In this document: positions 50,423 through 58,772 of the stretch, piece after piece | How the letters are laid out: every line of letters begins with the position of its first letter | Position numbering within the stretch: the first letter of the stretch is position 1 | NCBI RefSeq assembly: GCF_029167105.1 | Contig: NZ_JARFML010000041.1 | Span: forward strand, 1-64,000 | Reading direction: 5' to 3' | DNA length: 64,000 nt | Source of the DNA: Bradyrhizobium yuanmingense | GTDB taxonomy: Bacteria; Pseudomonadota; Alphaproteobacteria; Rhizobiales; Xanthobacteraceae | The notes under the pieces: model-generated | The model's database searches: none | Told to the model about the DNA's origin: nothing | Seen by the model: only the letters and a program-made list of their open reading frames with translations | Made by a program: the position numbers and the translations under genes

Positions 50423-50629
50423 TTACTTCGTCAGGATCAGCTTGTTCTGCGAGGTCAGGCGGAGACGATAGCTGTCCTCGCCATGCGCAATGATGATCTC
50501 GCGCTCGGCGGCAAACAGCTCGCGGCTGTCGATCCGGCTGCCGCGCATGGTGAGAGTTCGCGTTGCCGCAGAAGGGCTTTGCGCCGGTCCTGCCGCGCTG
50601 CCGCTGCTGTCTCCTGATGTGGCTGACAT
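50423..50629 (-). CDS. hmuP: HemP/HmuP heme uptake regulator
   Basis: This 68-residue protein ends with the HemP family core RIDSRELFAAEREIIIAHG followed by YRLRLTSQNKLILTK. In Bradyrhizobium HmuP is a small co-activator that works with Irr to turn on the hmu genes. The first 30 residues are a Ser/Ala-rich tail; an internal ATG at residue 29 could also serve. It is the first gene of the minus-strand hmu operon and faces hmuR across a 260-base promoter region. Confidence 0.9.
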   Translation of the reverse strand: MSATSGDSSGSAAGPAQSPSAATRTLTMRGSRIDSRELFAAEREIIIAHGEDSYRLRLTSQNKLILTK

Positions 50630-50643
50630 TGTCGGTGTGATGC

Positions 50644-50655
50644 GCTTTCGAAAGC
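50644..50655. promoter_or_regulatory. Perfect 12-bp palindrome upstream of hmuP
   Basis: GCTTTCGAAAGC is fully self-complementary and lies 15 bases upstream of the hmuP start. It could be an operator in the hmuP-hmuR divergent region; the binding protein is not known. Confidence 0.35.
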
Positions 50656-50705
50656 TGGAGTACCGCCCGTTTGTACAGGCGGCGCCAAGCGCATTCCAAC
50701 CGTCG

Positions 50706-50728
50706 CAGTTTACAATCGATATAAACTG
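50706..50728. promoter_or_regulatory. Inverted repeat in the hmuP-hmuR promoter region
   Basis: CAGTTTA and TAAACTG are perfect seven-base arms around nine AT-rich bases (CAATCGATA). It lies 77 bases upstream of hmuP and 162 bases upstream of hmuR. Iron-responsive control by Irr and HmuP is established for hmuR in Bradyrhizobium, but this sequence does not match the canonical TTAGAA/TTCTAA box, so the binder is uncertain. Confidence 0.4.
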
Positions 50729-50890
50729 TAACCCGATGTCATTGACCGTCAGAGTGTTGCCACGTAACCATTTCTGACAGCGGGGAACTCGCCCGCCTCT
50801 TGATACAATCAGCCAGCCAGTCGCTCGCGTTGCGGGCGCGCGCCAGCCAGACGACATCAAAAATAAAGTGAAGTGCAGGCTGGGGCTGAT

Positions 50891-53302
50891 ATGGCTGACG
50901 GGGCTAGGTATTCGCGCGCCCTGATTTTGGGCGCGTCGGTGGTTTCAATTGCGGCAATGACGGCGGAGGGCAGTCTCGCGCAGACCGCATCGCCGCAGAG
51001 TGAAAACGCGTCGTCGGAAAGGGCGTCGTCGGAAAGAGCCAAGCAGACCAAGCGCAAGCAAGCGCCGCCGCAAGTTGCGCAGCAGGCAACGCCCGAGCTG
51101 ATGAACGCCCGCGCTCAAGCGGGCGGCGCCGCGCCCGTGCAAACGCTCGACACCATCACGGTCGCGGCGACGAAGACCGAGGAACGTGCCGTCGATGCAT
51201 TGGCTCCGGTCAGCGTCGTGACATCGCAGCAGATCGAAGCACGGCAGGCCAGCACCGTCGGCGATCTCATCTACAATGTGCCCGGCGTGTGGGTTCAGAA
51301 CCGCGGCGATGAGCCGTCGACCTCGATCAACATTCGCGGCCTGCAGGATTTCGGCCGCGTCGCCGTCGTCGTCGATGGCGCGCGGCAGAACTATCAGCGC
51401 ACCGGCCACTTCGCCAACGGCTCCTTTTTCCTCAACCCCGAGCTGATCAGCGGCATCGACATCGTGCGCGGCCCGACCGCGAACATCTACGGCTCCGGTG
51501 CGATCGGCGGCGTGGCCTCGTTCCGCACCAAGGACATCGAGGATGTCGTCCGTGTGGGCGAGCGCTGGGGCGTCGATGTCAAGACGATTCTTGGCAGCAA
51601 TTATGGTCGCGCGCTCGGCTCGGCCTTCGGCGGCGTGCACGTCAATCCGAATGTCGACGTGTTCGCAGGCGGCACCTATTCGACGCAGGAGAGCTACAAG
51701 GACGGCACCGGCTTCGAGGTCGCCAATACCGGCAATCGGCTCAGCAGCGGCATCGCCAAGCTGACGGTGCGGCCGGCGGACGGCCACGAGGTCAAGCTCG
51801 GCGCCATTTTCCAGGAAGACATCTACAGCCTGGGCCAGCCGCCGCGACGCGCGGGCGATCCCAATTCGACCAATGCGAACGGCACGAACAATCTGAACGG
51901 CACGTCGATCTACGCCTCCAACGTGAAGAATTACACCACGACGCTCGGCTGGAAATACTCGCAGCCGGATGATCAGTGGTTCGACTGGGATGCGAAGATC
52001 TACTGGAACCGCACCGAGAACGACCAGATCAAGACGAGGCACACCACCACGACGCCGTCCGTTTATTGTGGCGGCGTGCCGGGCAACGCCGTTTCGGGGT
52101 GCATCGGGAGCAACCGCGGATATCTGCTGGATACAATCGGTATCGACGTGCACAATACGACGCGGTTCGAGACTGGAAGCTGGCGTCACGCGGTGACGTA
52201 CGGCCTGGACGCCTTCCAGGACAAGGTATCTACGCGGGATAGGACAGGTACGGCCGAAGTGACAACGCCCGGCGGCCAGCGCACGGTGTCTGGCGGCTTC
52301 GTGCAGTGGAGGGCGAACTACACCTCGATGCTCGAGGTGATCGGTGCTCTCCGTTACGATAATTATCAGCTTTCCTCGGTGTCCTCGTCGTCGGGCGGCG
52401 ATCGCCTCTCGCCGAAGATCACCATTGCTCTCGTTCCGACCGCGGTCGTGACCCCCTATGCCAGCTACGCGGAAGGCTATCGGGCGCCCTCGATCACGGA
52501 GACGCTGGTGAGCGGGCCACATGCCGGCGCGACGGTCAACGACTCGTTCTTCCGCTGTCCGTCGGGCACGCCGGGACCGGGCGCGGATTCGACCTTCTGC
52601 TTCGTGCCCAATCCAAACCTGCGCCCCGAGGTCGGCAAGAACAAGGAGATCGGCTTCAACATCAAGAAGAACGATCTGTTCACGGCAGGCGACACGCTGC
52701 GCGGCAAGATCAACGTGTTCCGCAACGACATCAGCAACTTCATCGACCAGGTCGCTTACGGAAATCCGCTCGTGGTCCCGACCGGGCCACCTCCGGCACC
52801 GTCGATCACGGTGCTCCCATTCCTGCAGTATCAGAACGTGGCGTCCGCGCTCATTCAAGGCGTCGAGGCCGAGGCGATGTATGACGCGAACCTGTGGTTC
52901 TTCGGCCTCTCCGGGACCTATCAGAGCGGAAAGAATCTCCAGACCGGCTTCGGCCTCTACAGCATTCCGCCGCAGAAGATCACGACGACGGCCGGCGTGC
53001 GTCTGCTCGACCGCACCCTCATCCTTTCGATGATGTGGACGTCGGCAATCGCCAACTACGACATCCCCAGGACCTACACGCCGGCGACGTCGTACGATCT
53101 CGTCAATCTTTACGCGCAGTACCACCCGACGCCCGATCTCACGCTCAACTTCTCCGTCGAGAACCTCTTCAACCGCTACTATCGTCCGTATGCCATTCCG
53201 GTCGGTAGCACGGGCGACACGCAAAACGACGTGAAGTGGGCGAGCGCCGGTGCCGGGCTCGTGATCAAGGGTGGTCTCAAGTACCATTTTGGCGGCACTT
53301 GA
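50891..53302 (+). CDS. hmuR: TonB-dependent heme receptor
   Basis: This 803-residue outer-membrane receptor imports heme using TonB energy. A signal peptide (residues about 1-31) is followed by a linker and the TonB box region (LDTITVAATKTEERAV). The plug domain (about 95-215; STSINIRGLQDFGRVAVVVD, GSGAIGGVASFRT) precedes a 22-strand barrel. The heme receptor motif is present as YRAPSITE (FRAP type) and NPNLRPE (NPNL) with conserved spacing, and the protein ends in Leu-Lys-Tyr-His-Phe-Gly-Gly-Thr. The ATG at 50891 is preferred to a GTG six codons upstream. The hmu genes on both sides fix its role. Confidence 0.95.
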   Translation: MADGARYSRALILGASVVSIAAMTAEGSLAQTASPQSENASSERASSERAKQTKRKQAPPQVAQQATPELMNARAQAGGAAPVQTLDTITVAATKTEERAVDALAPVSVVTSQQIEARQASTVGDLIYNVPGVWVQNRGDEPSTSINIRGLQDFGRVAVVVDGARQNYQRTGHFANGSFFLNPELISGIDIVRGPTANIYGSGAIGGVASFRTKDIEDVVRVGERWGVDVKTILGSNYGRALGSAFGGVHVNPNVDVFAGGTYSTQESYKDGTGFEVANTGNRLSSGIAKLTVRPADGHEVKLGAIFQEDIYSLGQPPRRAGDPNSTNANGTNNLNGTSIYASNVKNYTTTLGWKYSQPDDQWFDWDAKIYWNRTENDQIKTRHTTTTPSVYCGGVPGNAVSGCIGSNRGYLLDTIGIDVHNTTRFETGSWRHAVTYGLDAFQDKVSTRDRTGTAEVTTPGGQRTVSGGFVQWRANYTSMLEVIGALRYDNYQLSSVSSSSGGDRLSPKITIALVPTAVVTPYASYAEGYRAPSITETLVSGPHAGATVNDSFFRCPSGTPGPGADSTFCFVPNPNLRPEVGKNKEIGFNIKKNDLFTAGDTLRGKINVFRNDISNFIDQVAYGNPLVVPTGPPPAPSITVLPFLQYQNVASALIQGVEAEAMYDANLWFFGLSGTYQSGKNLQTGFGLYSIPPQKITTTAGVRLLDRTLILSMMWTSAIANYDIPRTYTPATSYDLVNLYAQYHPTPDLTLNFSVENLFNRYYRPYAIPVGSTGDTQNDVKWASAGAGLVIKGGLKYHFGGT

Positions 53303-53334
53303 GGGAGACACCGGAGGTTCTGCCTTGCTGATCT

Positions 53335-53368
53335 CGAAAGTCACGCTGATGCGTCAGCGTGGCTTTCG
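53335..53368 (+). terminator. Strong hairpin after hmuR
   Basis: CGAAAGTCACGCTGA pairs with TCAGCGTGGCTTTCG (15 bases, one G-T wobble) around a TGCG loop, starting 33 bases after the hmuR stop. There is no T-run behind it. It may protect the hmuR mRNA 3' end or stop part of the transcripts before the downstream heme genes. Confidence 0.6.
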
Positions 53369-53387
53369 GTCCGTTCTGAAATATCCG

Positions 53388-53403
53388 ATCGGCAACTGCC
53401 GAT
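53388..53403. repeat. Small palindrome before the heme monooxygenase gene
   Basis: ATCGGCA and TGCCGAT are perfect seven-base arms separated by two bases, 26 bases before the start of the monooxygenase gene. It may be an operator or a minor hairpin. Confidence 0.3.
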
Positions 53404-53428
53404 TTACAAGTCACAGGAGAAAAGTCGA

Positions 53429-53764
53429 ATGTTCATCGCCATGAATCGTTTCCAGGTAAAGCCCGGCTCGGAAGCCGCGTTCGAAACCGTCTGGCGGACC
53501 CGTGAGTCCTATCTCAGCAGCATGGCGGGCTTCGTCGAATTCCATCTGCTCAAGGGGCCGGTCGCCGAGGACCACACGCTGTATTCCTCGCATACCGTGT
53601 GGGTCGACAAGGCAGCTTTCGAGGCCTGGACGCGCTCGGAGGAATTCCGCCGCGCTCATGCGCGCGCCGACAACAAGACCGGCGAGAGCCTCTATCTCGG
53701 TCACCCCAAGTTCGAAGGCTTCGAGGTCATCATGACCGAGCGCAAGGCGAGCGCGGCGGCCTGA
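53429..53764 (+). CDS. hmuQ: IsdG-type heme-degrading monooxygenase (HmuQ-like)
   Basis: This 111-residue ABM-fold protein opens heme in the cytoplasm to release iron. The IsdG catalytic residues are all present: N6, W67 and H77, at the same numbers or within one of the family reference. Family blocks are FQVKPGSEAAFETVW at the start and GESLYLGHPKFEGFEV near the end. In Bradyrhizobium HmuQ and HmuD are heme oxygenases of this type controlled by iron; position next to hmuR favours HmuQ. It is followed by the hutX-like gene. Confidence 0.9.
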   Translation: MFIAMNRFQVKPGSEAAFETVWRTRESYLSSMAGFVEFHLLKGPVAEDHTLYSSHTVWVDKAAFEAWTRSEEFRRAHARADNKTGESLYLGHPKFEGFEVIMTERKASAAA

Positions 53765-53793
53765 TCGCGGCCGATCATGAGAGGAAGCCGGAC

Positions 53794-54309
53794 ATGCTGA
53801 GCACCGATCTCGCCGATCTCAAGGCGTACATGGCCGACAATCCGGGTGCCGTGATCGAGGACGTCGCGCGCGAGCGCAGCGTCACGCCGCGCGCGGTGAT
53901 CGAGGCGTTGCCGCCGTCAATGGTGCGCATCGGGAGCGGCGAACATTTTGCCGCCGCCATGCAGGACATCGCGGAATGGGGCGAGGTGACGCTGATCGTC
54001 CACACCGATGATGCGATCTTCGAGTTCACCGGGACCGTTCCCGCGGGCGAGATCGGCCGCGGCTATTTCAACCTGATGCAGCCAAAGGGCCTGCACGGCC
54101 ATCTCCGCCACGAGCGCTGCGCGGGAGTTGCCTTCGTCGAGCGGCCCTTCATGGGCAAGTCCTCGGCCTTCGTCGCCTTCGTGAACGCCGACGGCGGCAT
54201 CATGTTCAAGGTTTTCGTCGGCCGCGACGAGACGAGGGCGCTGCGGGCGGATCAGCTGGCCCGGTTCCGGCAGCTTGCGGACCGGATCGCGCCGAAGCCT
54301 TCGGCGTAA
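53794..54309 (+). CDS. hutX: HutX/HuvX-type cytoplasmic heme carrier
   Basis: This 171-residue soluble protein matches the HutX family of heme chaperones. An N-terminal segment (LADLKAYMADNPGAVIEDVARERSV, the helix-turn-helix-like start) is followed by a HemS-like beta core (EFTGTVPAGEIGRGYFNLM, GLHGHLRHERCAGVAFVERPFMGK, GGIMFKVFVGRDE). It would take heme from the importer and pass it to the monooxygenase. An AGGAAG ribosome site precedes the ATG at 53794. It lies in the hmuR-to-tonB gene row. Confidence 0.9.
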   Translation: MLSTDLADLKAYMADNPGAVIEDVARERSVTPRAVIEALPPSMVRIGSGEHFAAAMQDIAEWGEVTLIVHTDDAIFEFTGTVPAGEIGRGYFNLMQPKGLHGHLRHERCAGVAFVERPFMGKSSAFVAFVNADGGIMFKVFVGRDETRALRADQLARFRQLADRIAPKPSA

Positions 54310-54332
54310 CTTCCATTTGCCGGGAGATCAGG

Positions 54333-55109
54333 ATGCAGAGCAATTCCACGCTTCGCCATGTGATCCTCACAATCGCGCTGGCCTTCGCGCCGGCGCCGGC
54401 CTTTGCGATCGACGCGGTGCTGTTGCCGCGCAATCTGTCGCCCTGGGGCATGTTCCTCGGCGCCGACATCGTCGTGAAGATCGTGATGGTCGGGCTCGCC
54501 ATCGCCTCGCTGGTGACATGGACGGTGTGGCTCGCCAAGACCATCGAGCTCCGCCGCAAGAGTTCGCTAGCGTTGCAGCGGACGCGCGCGCTCGAGGGCA
54601 ACATGACGCTGGCCGATGCATCCGCGCGGACCGGCGACGCCCGCGATGCGGTCGCGCAGCTGATCCAGTCCTGCGCCAGGGAGGCCGAGCTCTCCGGCGG
54701 CATTGTCGACGACGGCCTGCAGGAGCGCGTCGCGTTACGGCTGGAGCGGGTCGAGGCGGCGATGTCCAGGCAGATCGCGCGCGGCACAGGCGTGCTCGCG
54801 ACCATCGGCGCCGTCGCGCCGTTCGTCGGCCTGTTCGGCACCGTCTGGGGCATCATGAACTCCTTCATCGGCATCTCCGAGAGCCACACCACCAGCCTTG
54901 CCGTCGTCGCGCCCGGCATTGCGGAGGCGCTGCTCGCCACCGCGCTCGGTCTCGTCGCCGCGATTCCGGCGGTCGTGATCTACAATCATCTCGTCCGCGG
55001 CATCGCCAATTACCGCGCTTTGCTCGGCGACGCCTCGGCGCAGCTCATGCTGCTGGTGAGCCGCCAGCGCGACCACGGCCATTTCCGTCTGGCGCGGGCA
55101 GCGGAGTAG
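54333..55109 (+). CDS. exbB: TonB-system energiser ExbB
   Basis: This 258-residue inner-membrane protein has a signal-like N-terminus and three helices. ExbB landmarks are WTVWLAKTIELRRK, the cytoplasmic loop, and TIGAVAPFVGLFGTVWGIMNSF followed by APGIAEALLATALGLVAAIPAVVIYN. It forms the proton-driven motor with ExbD and TonB. It lies 23 bases after hutX and three bases before exbD, so all these genes are likely one transcript. Confidence 0.95.
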   Translation: MQSNSTLRHVILTIALAFAPAPAFAIDAVLLPRNLSPWGMFLGADIVVKIVMVGLAIASLVTWTVWLAKTIELRRKSSLALQRTRALEGNMTLADASARTGDARDAVAQLIQSCAREAELSGGIVDDGLQERVALRLERVEAAMSRQIARGTGVLATIGAVAPFVGLFGTVWGIMNSFIGISESHTTSLAVVAPGIAEALLATALGLVAAIPAVVIYNHLVRGIANYRALLGDASAQLMLLVSRQRDHGHFRLARAAE

Positions 55110-55112
55110 GCC

Positions 55113-55553
55113 ATGGCCGCCGGGCTCGGGACATCGAAGCTCCGCTCCCGCGGTGACGCGAGCGATCTCGAGGTTACCCACGAGATCAACGTCACGCCAT
55201 TCATCGACGTGATGCTGGTGTTGCTGATCATCTTCATGGTGGCGGCGCCGCTCGCCACCGTCGACATCGGCGTCGATCTGCCGGCGACGGCCGCCGAGCC
55301 GGCGCCGCGGCCGGACAAGCCGGTGTTCGTCACCGTCAAGCCGGACCTTTCGATCGCGGTGGGTGAGGATATCGTCGCTCGCGACGCGCTCGGCACCTCG
55401 CTCAGCGCCGCCACCAAGGGCCGCAAGGACGAGCGCATCTATCTGCGCGCCGACAAGGCCGTCTCCTATGGCGACCTGATGGAGGTGATGAACACCCTGC
55501 GGAACGCCGGCTTTCTCAAGGTCGCCCTCGTCGGGCTCGACGGACGCAGCTGA
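55113..55553 (+). CDS. exbD: TonB-system protein ExbD
   Basis: This 146-residue protein has one membrane helix carrying the essential Asp (INVTPFIDVMLVLLIIFMV) and a periplasmic domain. It works with ExbB to use the proton gradient to energise TonB. The stop overlaps the tonB start by one base (TGATG), which implies coupled translation. Confidence 0.95.
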   Translation: MAAGLGTSKLRSRGDASDLEVTHEINVTPFIDVMLVLLIIFMVAAPLATVDIGVDLPATAAEPAPRPDKPVFVTVKPDLSIAVGEDIVARDALGTSLSAATKGRKDERIYLRADKAVSYGDLMEVMNTLRNAGFLKVALVGLDGRS

Positions 55554-56380
55554 TGGCCGCGAACGCCTTTGCCCTGCACCAGCCGCTTGATGAGCGGGAG
55601 GGCGCGCGCTGGGGCGTCTCGGCGGCCCTGATCGTGGCGTTGCATCTCGGCGCCGCGCTGCTTGCGATGAGCTGGCTGAAGCAGGTGCCGGACGAGGGCG
55701 TCAACATGCCGGCCATCCTGATCGACATGACGCCGGAGACGTCGGCACCGCAGTCGACGCCGCTGGACATCGCGCCGGGGCCGGTGATGCAGCAGGCGGA
55801 TGCGTCACCGCCCGAGCCGGTGCAGCAGCAGGCTGTCGAGGAACTGATCCCGCCGACACCGCCGCAGGAGCAGCCGGATGTGGTGGCTCCACCGGAACAG
55901 AAGCTCGAGCCGAGCCCGCCGCAGCCCGAGCCTGCGAAAGTTGCACCCGTGGAGAAGCCGGCTCCGGCGAAGCCCAGGGTGGTTCGCCTCGACGCTCGGA
56001 AGCCGTCGGATGCGCTTCCGGCGCCGCGCACCAGCGCACCGCCGCGCGCGGAGCGGCAGGCGCCGCTGGCCTCTGCCGTCAACGCCGGCTCGGCCGCGTC
56101 TGCGATGGCGACTTATTATCAGCGCGTCCGCGCGCACCTCATGCGCTTCCACCAATATCCGGCAAGTGCGAATGGCCAGAAGGGCACGGTCAAGGTGAGT
56201 TTCACGCTTGGCCGCGGCGGTCAGGTGTTGTCCAGCCGCCTCGGTGGATCGTCGGGTGTCGCAGCGCTCGACGCCCAAGCCATGGCCATGGTGCGCCAGG
56301 CGCAGCCATTCCCACCGGTGCCATCTGAAATCACCTATGGGACGATCCCCATCAACATCGGCGTGGCGTTCGGTAAGTGA
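55553..56380 (+). CDS. tonB: Energy transducer TonB
   Basis: This 275-residue protein has an N-terminal membrane anchor (about 23-42, ALIVALHLGAALLAM), a long Pro/Glu/Lys-rich span for crossing the periplasm (about 60-165), and the C-terminal TonB domain (YYQRVRAHLMRFHQYPASAN, GTVKVSFTLGRGGQVLSSRL, ALDAQAMAMVRQAQPFP). It passes energy from ExbBD to HmuR. It is the last gene of the plus-strand heme operon and ends at a bidirectional terminator. Confidence 0.95.
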   Translation: MAANAFALHQPLDEREGARWGVSAALIVALHLGAALLAMSWLKQVPDEGVNMPAILIDMTPETSAPQSTPLDIAPGPVMQQADASPPEPVQQQAVEELIPPTPPQEQPDVVAPPEQKLEPSPPQPEPAKVAPVEKPAPAKPRVVRLDARKPSDALPAPRTSAPPRAERQAPLASAVNAGSAASAMATYYQRVRAHLMRFHQYPASANGQKGTVKVSFTLGRGGQVLSSRLGGSSGVAALDAQAMAMVRQAQPFPPVPSEITYGTIPINIGVAFGK

Positions 56381-56391
56381 CCGCCAACGAA

Positions 56392-56420
56392 CTCCTCCCC
56401 CGCGCCGGGCGGGAGAGGAG
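56392..56420. terminator. Bidirectional hairpin between tonB and the esterase-like gene
   Basis: CTCCTCCCCC and GGGAGAGGAG form a ten-base stem with one mismatch around a nine-base GC-rich loop. It lies in the 52 bases between two convergent stops. It looks like a shortened version of the CCCTCTCCC/GGGAGAGGG repeats seen at 47471. Confidence 0.55.
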
Positions 56421-56432
56421 CAGAGAGCGAAT

Positions 56433-57788
56433 TCACTTCGCCTTCAGGAAATCCGCGACCTCGAGCAGCACGAACTCGTTGTCGTCGGCCTTGTTGGGAT
56501 CGCGGCTGGAGGAGAACGGCAGGTTGTTGTCGTTGCCGACGATGATGTGGCTGTCGTCGACGCGATCGACGTTCTCGATGGTGAAGAACGGGAAGGTGTA
56601 GACGCCGTCGTTGAGCGGCTTCCGCGCCTTCTTGTCGGGATCCCTGATCTTCATCAGGTCGATATAGCCGATCTTGCGCACGGGCTTGCCGACATTGGCG
56701 TCGGTCAGCTCGATCTTGTAGACGCGCTTGAACTTGGCGAGGTCGGGGAAGCAGCTCTCGCCGCGCTGGCCCTGCGGGCAGGCCTTGTCGGCGGTGCCTT
56801 CGCCATTGTCGCGCTCGATGACGAGGCCGGAGGCCTGGTCGATCATGTTGAAATCGCCGATAGCGTTGCCGTTCTGCTCGAACACATAGTGCCAGTAGCG
56901 GCCGGTGAATTTCTCCGCGGCGACGTCGAATTCGAGGATGCGGGAGGCTTCCTTGCCGTCGACCTTCTCCCAGTCCTTCTTGTCGGCATCCCACAGCGGT
57001 CCCTCGAGCAGGCCGTAGAGGAACTTGCCCTCCTTCGACGCGGCGAAGCCCTCATAGCCCTTGGAGCGGCGGAGATTGACATTGGTGTAGGTCGCGCCCG
57101 GCGCGGCCGGCGTCCCCACCGCCCAATTGTCGGGCGAGCGCACCGGCTTGCCGTCGGCGACCGTATCGAACACGCCGAGGATTTTGCCTGACTTGTCCGC
57201 CTTCAGGACATAGGGGCCGAACTCGTCGCCGATCCAGAAGGTGTCGCCGACGATCTGGAAACCTTCGGTGTCGAAATCGGAGCCGGTGAGATAGCGCTTC
57301 TGGGTGTCCTCGTGCACGATGCGGAACGGCACCTTTTTGTCGGGATCGTGCAGGAAGATGGTCTCCACCCGCTCGATCTTGCCGCCGGCCCAATCCATCT
57401 TGTAGCGGTTGAGGTACAGCATCGAATCCGGCGAGTTGGCGCGCGCGCCCATGCCGTTGTCGGTGAGGACCCAGTACGTGCCGTCGGGCAGGGTCTTGAT
57501 GCCGGAATGGCCCTGCAGCGGCTGGCCCTTGAACGGCAGCGACACGCCGGTCGGACGCTCGAAGGACTTGCCCATGACGGTGCCGAGCGCGTCGACCCGC
57601 TTGCCGGTGGTATATTTGCCCGCCGCCTTGAGATCGGCGGGGGCATCAGCCGGCGCCTCGACGAAGGTTTCGGCCGGCATCACCGCGTGGCCGGCGAGCT
57701 TGGCGGGAAATTCGCCCTCGCTCTGCGCGAGCGCTGTGCTCGCGGTGAGGATGATCGTGGCGACGGTGCAAAGAAAAGTCGCGCGCAT
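56433..57788 (-). CDS. Secreted esterase-like/phytase-like protein
   Basis: This 451-residue protein has a signal peptide (ATFLCTVATIILTASTALAQ) and a six-bladed-propeller domain of the 'esterase-like activity of phytase' family. Landmarks are QGHSGIKTLPDGTYWVLTDNG, YLTGSDFDTEGFQIVGDTFW, IGDEFGPYVLKADKSGKIL and DDSHIIVGNDNNLPFSSSR. It should act in the periplasm on phosphate esters or related compounds, but the substrate is not known. The ATG at 57788 follows AGGAGA; a longer frame to 57857 would put non-signal residues first. Confidence 0.88.
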   Translation of the reverse strand: MRATFLCTVATIILTASTALAQSEGEFPAKLAGHAVMPAETFVEAPADAPADLKAAGKYTTGKRVDALGTVMGKSFERPTGVSLPFKGQPLQGHSGIKTLPDGTYWVLTDNGMGARANSPDSMLYLNRYKMDWAGGKIERVETIFLHDPDKKVPFRIVHEDTQKRYLTGSDFDTEGFQIVGDTFWIGDEFGPYVLKADKSGKILGVFDTVADGKPVRSPDNWAVGTPAAPGATYTNVNLRRSKGYEGFAASKEGKFLYGLLEGPLWDADKKDWEKVDGKEASRILEFDVAAEKFTGRYWHYVFEQNGNAIGDFNMIDQASGLVIERDNGEGTADKACPQGQRGESCFPDLAKFKRVYKIELTDANVGKPVRKIGYIDLMKIRDPDKKARKPLNDGVYTFPFFTIENVDRVDDSHIIVGNDNNLPFSSSRDPNKADDNEFVLLEVADFLKAK

Positions 57789-57872
57789 GTGCGTCTCCTG
57801 TTGGCGGACGCAACGCTTATGCGGATCGCATGTTGCAGTATTGTGAAGCCGGGCCAAAGGCCGCAGCTTCGT

Positions 57873-58772
57873 CTACTCCTTTACCGCGCCTGTCAGCGAC
57901 GACACGTAATAATCCACGAACAGCGAGTAGAAGATCGCGACCGGGAGCGAGCCGAGCAGCGATCCCGCCATCAGCGCACCCCATTGATAGACGTCGCCGG
58001 TGACGAGCTCGGTCAGGATCGCGACCGGCACGGTCTTGTTGGCGCCGCTCTGGATGAAGGCCAGCGCGTAGATGAACTCGTTCCAGGACAGCGTGAAGGA
58101 GAAGATGCCGGCCGAGATCAGCCCGGGCACCGCGAGCGGCAGCGTGATCCGGCGCAGGATCTGCAGCCGCGTGGCGCCGTCGACCAGCGCGCATTCCTCG
58201 AGCTCGTAAGGAATCGACTTGAAATAGCCGATCAGGAGCCAGGTGCAGAACGGCACCAGGAAGGTCGGATAGACCAGGATCAGGGCCAGCGGCGAGTCGA
58301 ACAGGCCGAACTGCACCACCACGGTGGCGAGCGGAATGAACAGGATCGACGGCGGCACCAGATAGGCGAGATAGATGCCGAGGCCGACATAGGGGCTGCC
58401 GCGGAAGCGCAGGCGCTCGATCGCGTAGGCCGCCAGCGTGCTCGCGATCAGCGACAGCGTGGTCGAGCCGATCGCGACCAGCATCGTCGTCTTCAGCCAT
58501 TGCGGATAGGCGGTGTTGAACAACAGATGCTTGATGTGCGCCAGGGTCGGCGAGGAGATCCAGAACGGGTTGTTGTCCCGGTAGTTCATCAGCTCCGCGT
58601 TCGGCTTGAACGAGGTGATCGCCATCCAATAGAACGGAAACAGCAGGATCAGAACGAAGCAGCCGAGGGGCAGATAGATCATCATCAGCCGCCGCAGCCC
58701 GGAATCCCAGGCCATGGTGTCGGGCGGCGCTTTTGCGTCCGCGACGGTCGATTGCGCGGCGGTTTCAGTCAT
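57873..58772 (-). CDS. Sugar-type ABC transporter permease 2 (MalG-like)
   Basis: This 299-residue permease has six helices. The EAA loop reads ELEECALVDGATRLQILRRI, followed by FTLSWNEFIYALAFIQSGAN and a C-terminal VSSLTGAVKE tail. It overlaps the upstream permease gene by eight bases. It forms the pore of a carbohydrate or polyol importer with that protein. The operon lacks an ATP-binding gene. Confidence 0.92.
   Translation of the reverse strand: MTETAAQSTVADAKAPPDTMAWDSGLRRLMMIYLPLGCFVLILLFPFYWMAITSFKPNAELMNYRDNNPFWISSPTLAHIKHLLFNTAYPQWLKTTMLVAIGSTTLSLIASTLAAYAIERLRFRGSPYVGLGIYLAYLVPPSILFIPLATVVVQFGLFDSPLALILVYPTFLVPFCTWLLIGYFKSIPYELEECALVDGATRLQILRRITLPLAVPGLISAGIFSFTLSWNEFIYALAFIQSGANKTVPVAILTELVTGDVYQWGALMAGSLLGSLPVAIFYSLFVDYYVSSLTGAVKE

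Noticed and set aside
50945..53344. Minus-strand open frame across the heme receptor gene
   Set aside because: Shadow of hmuR. The receptor has signal peptide, plug and barrel motifs in the plus frame.
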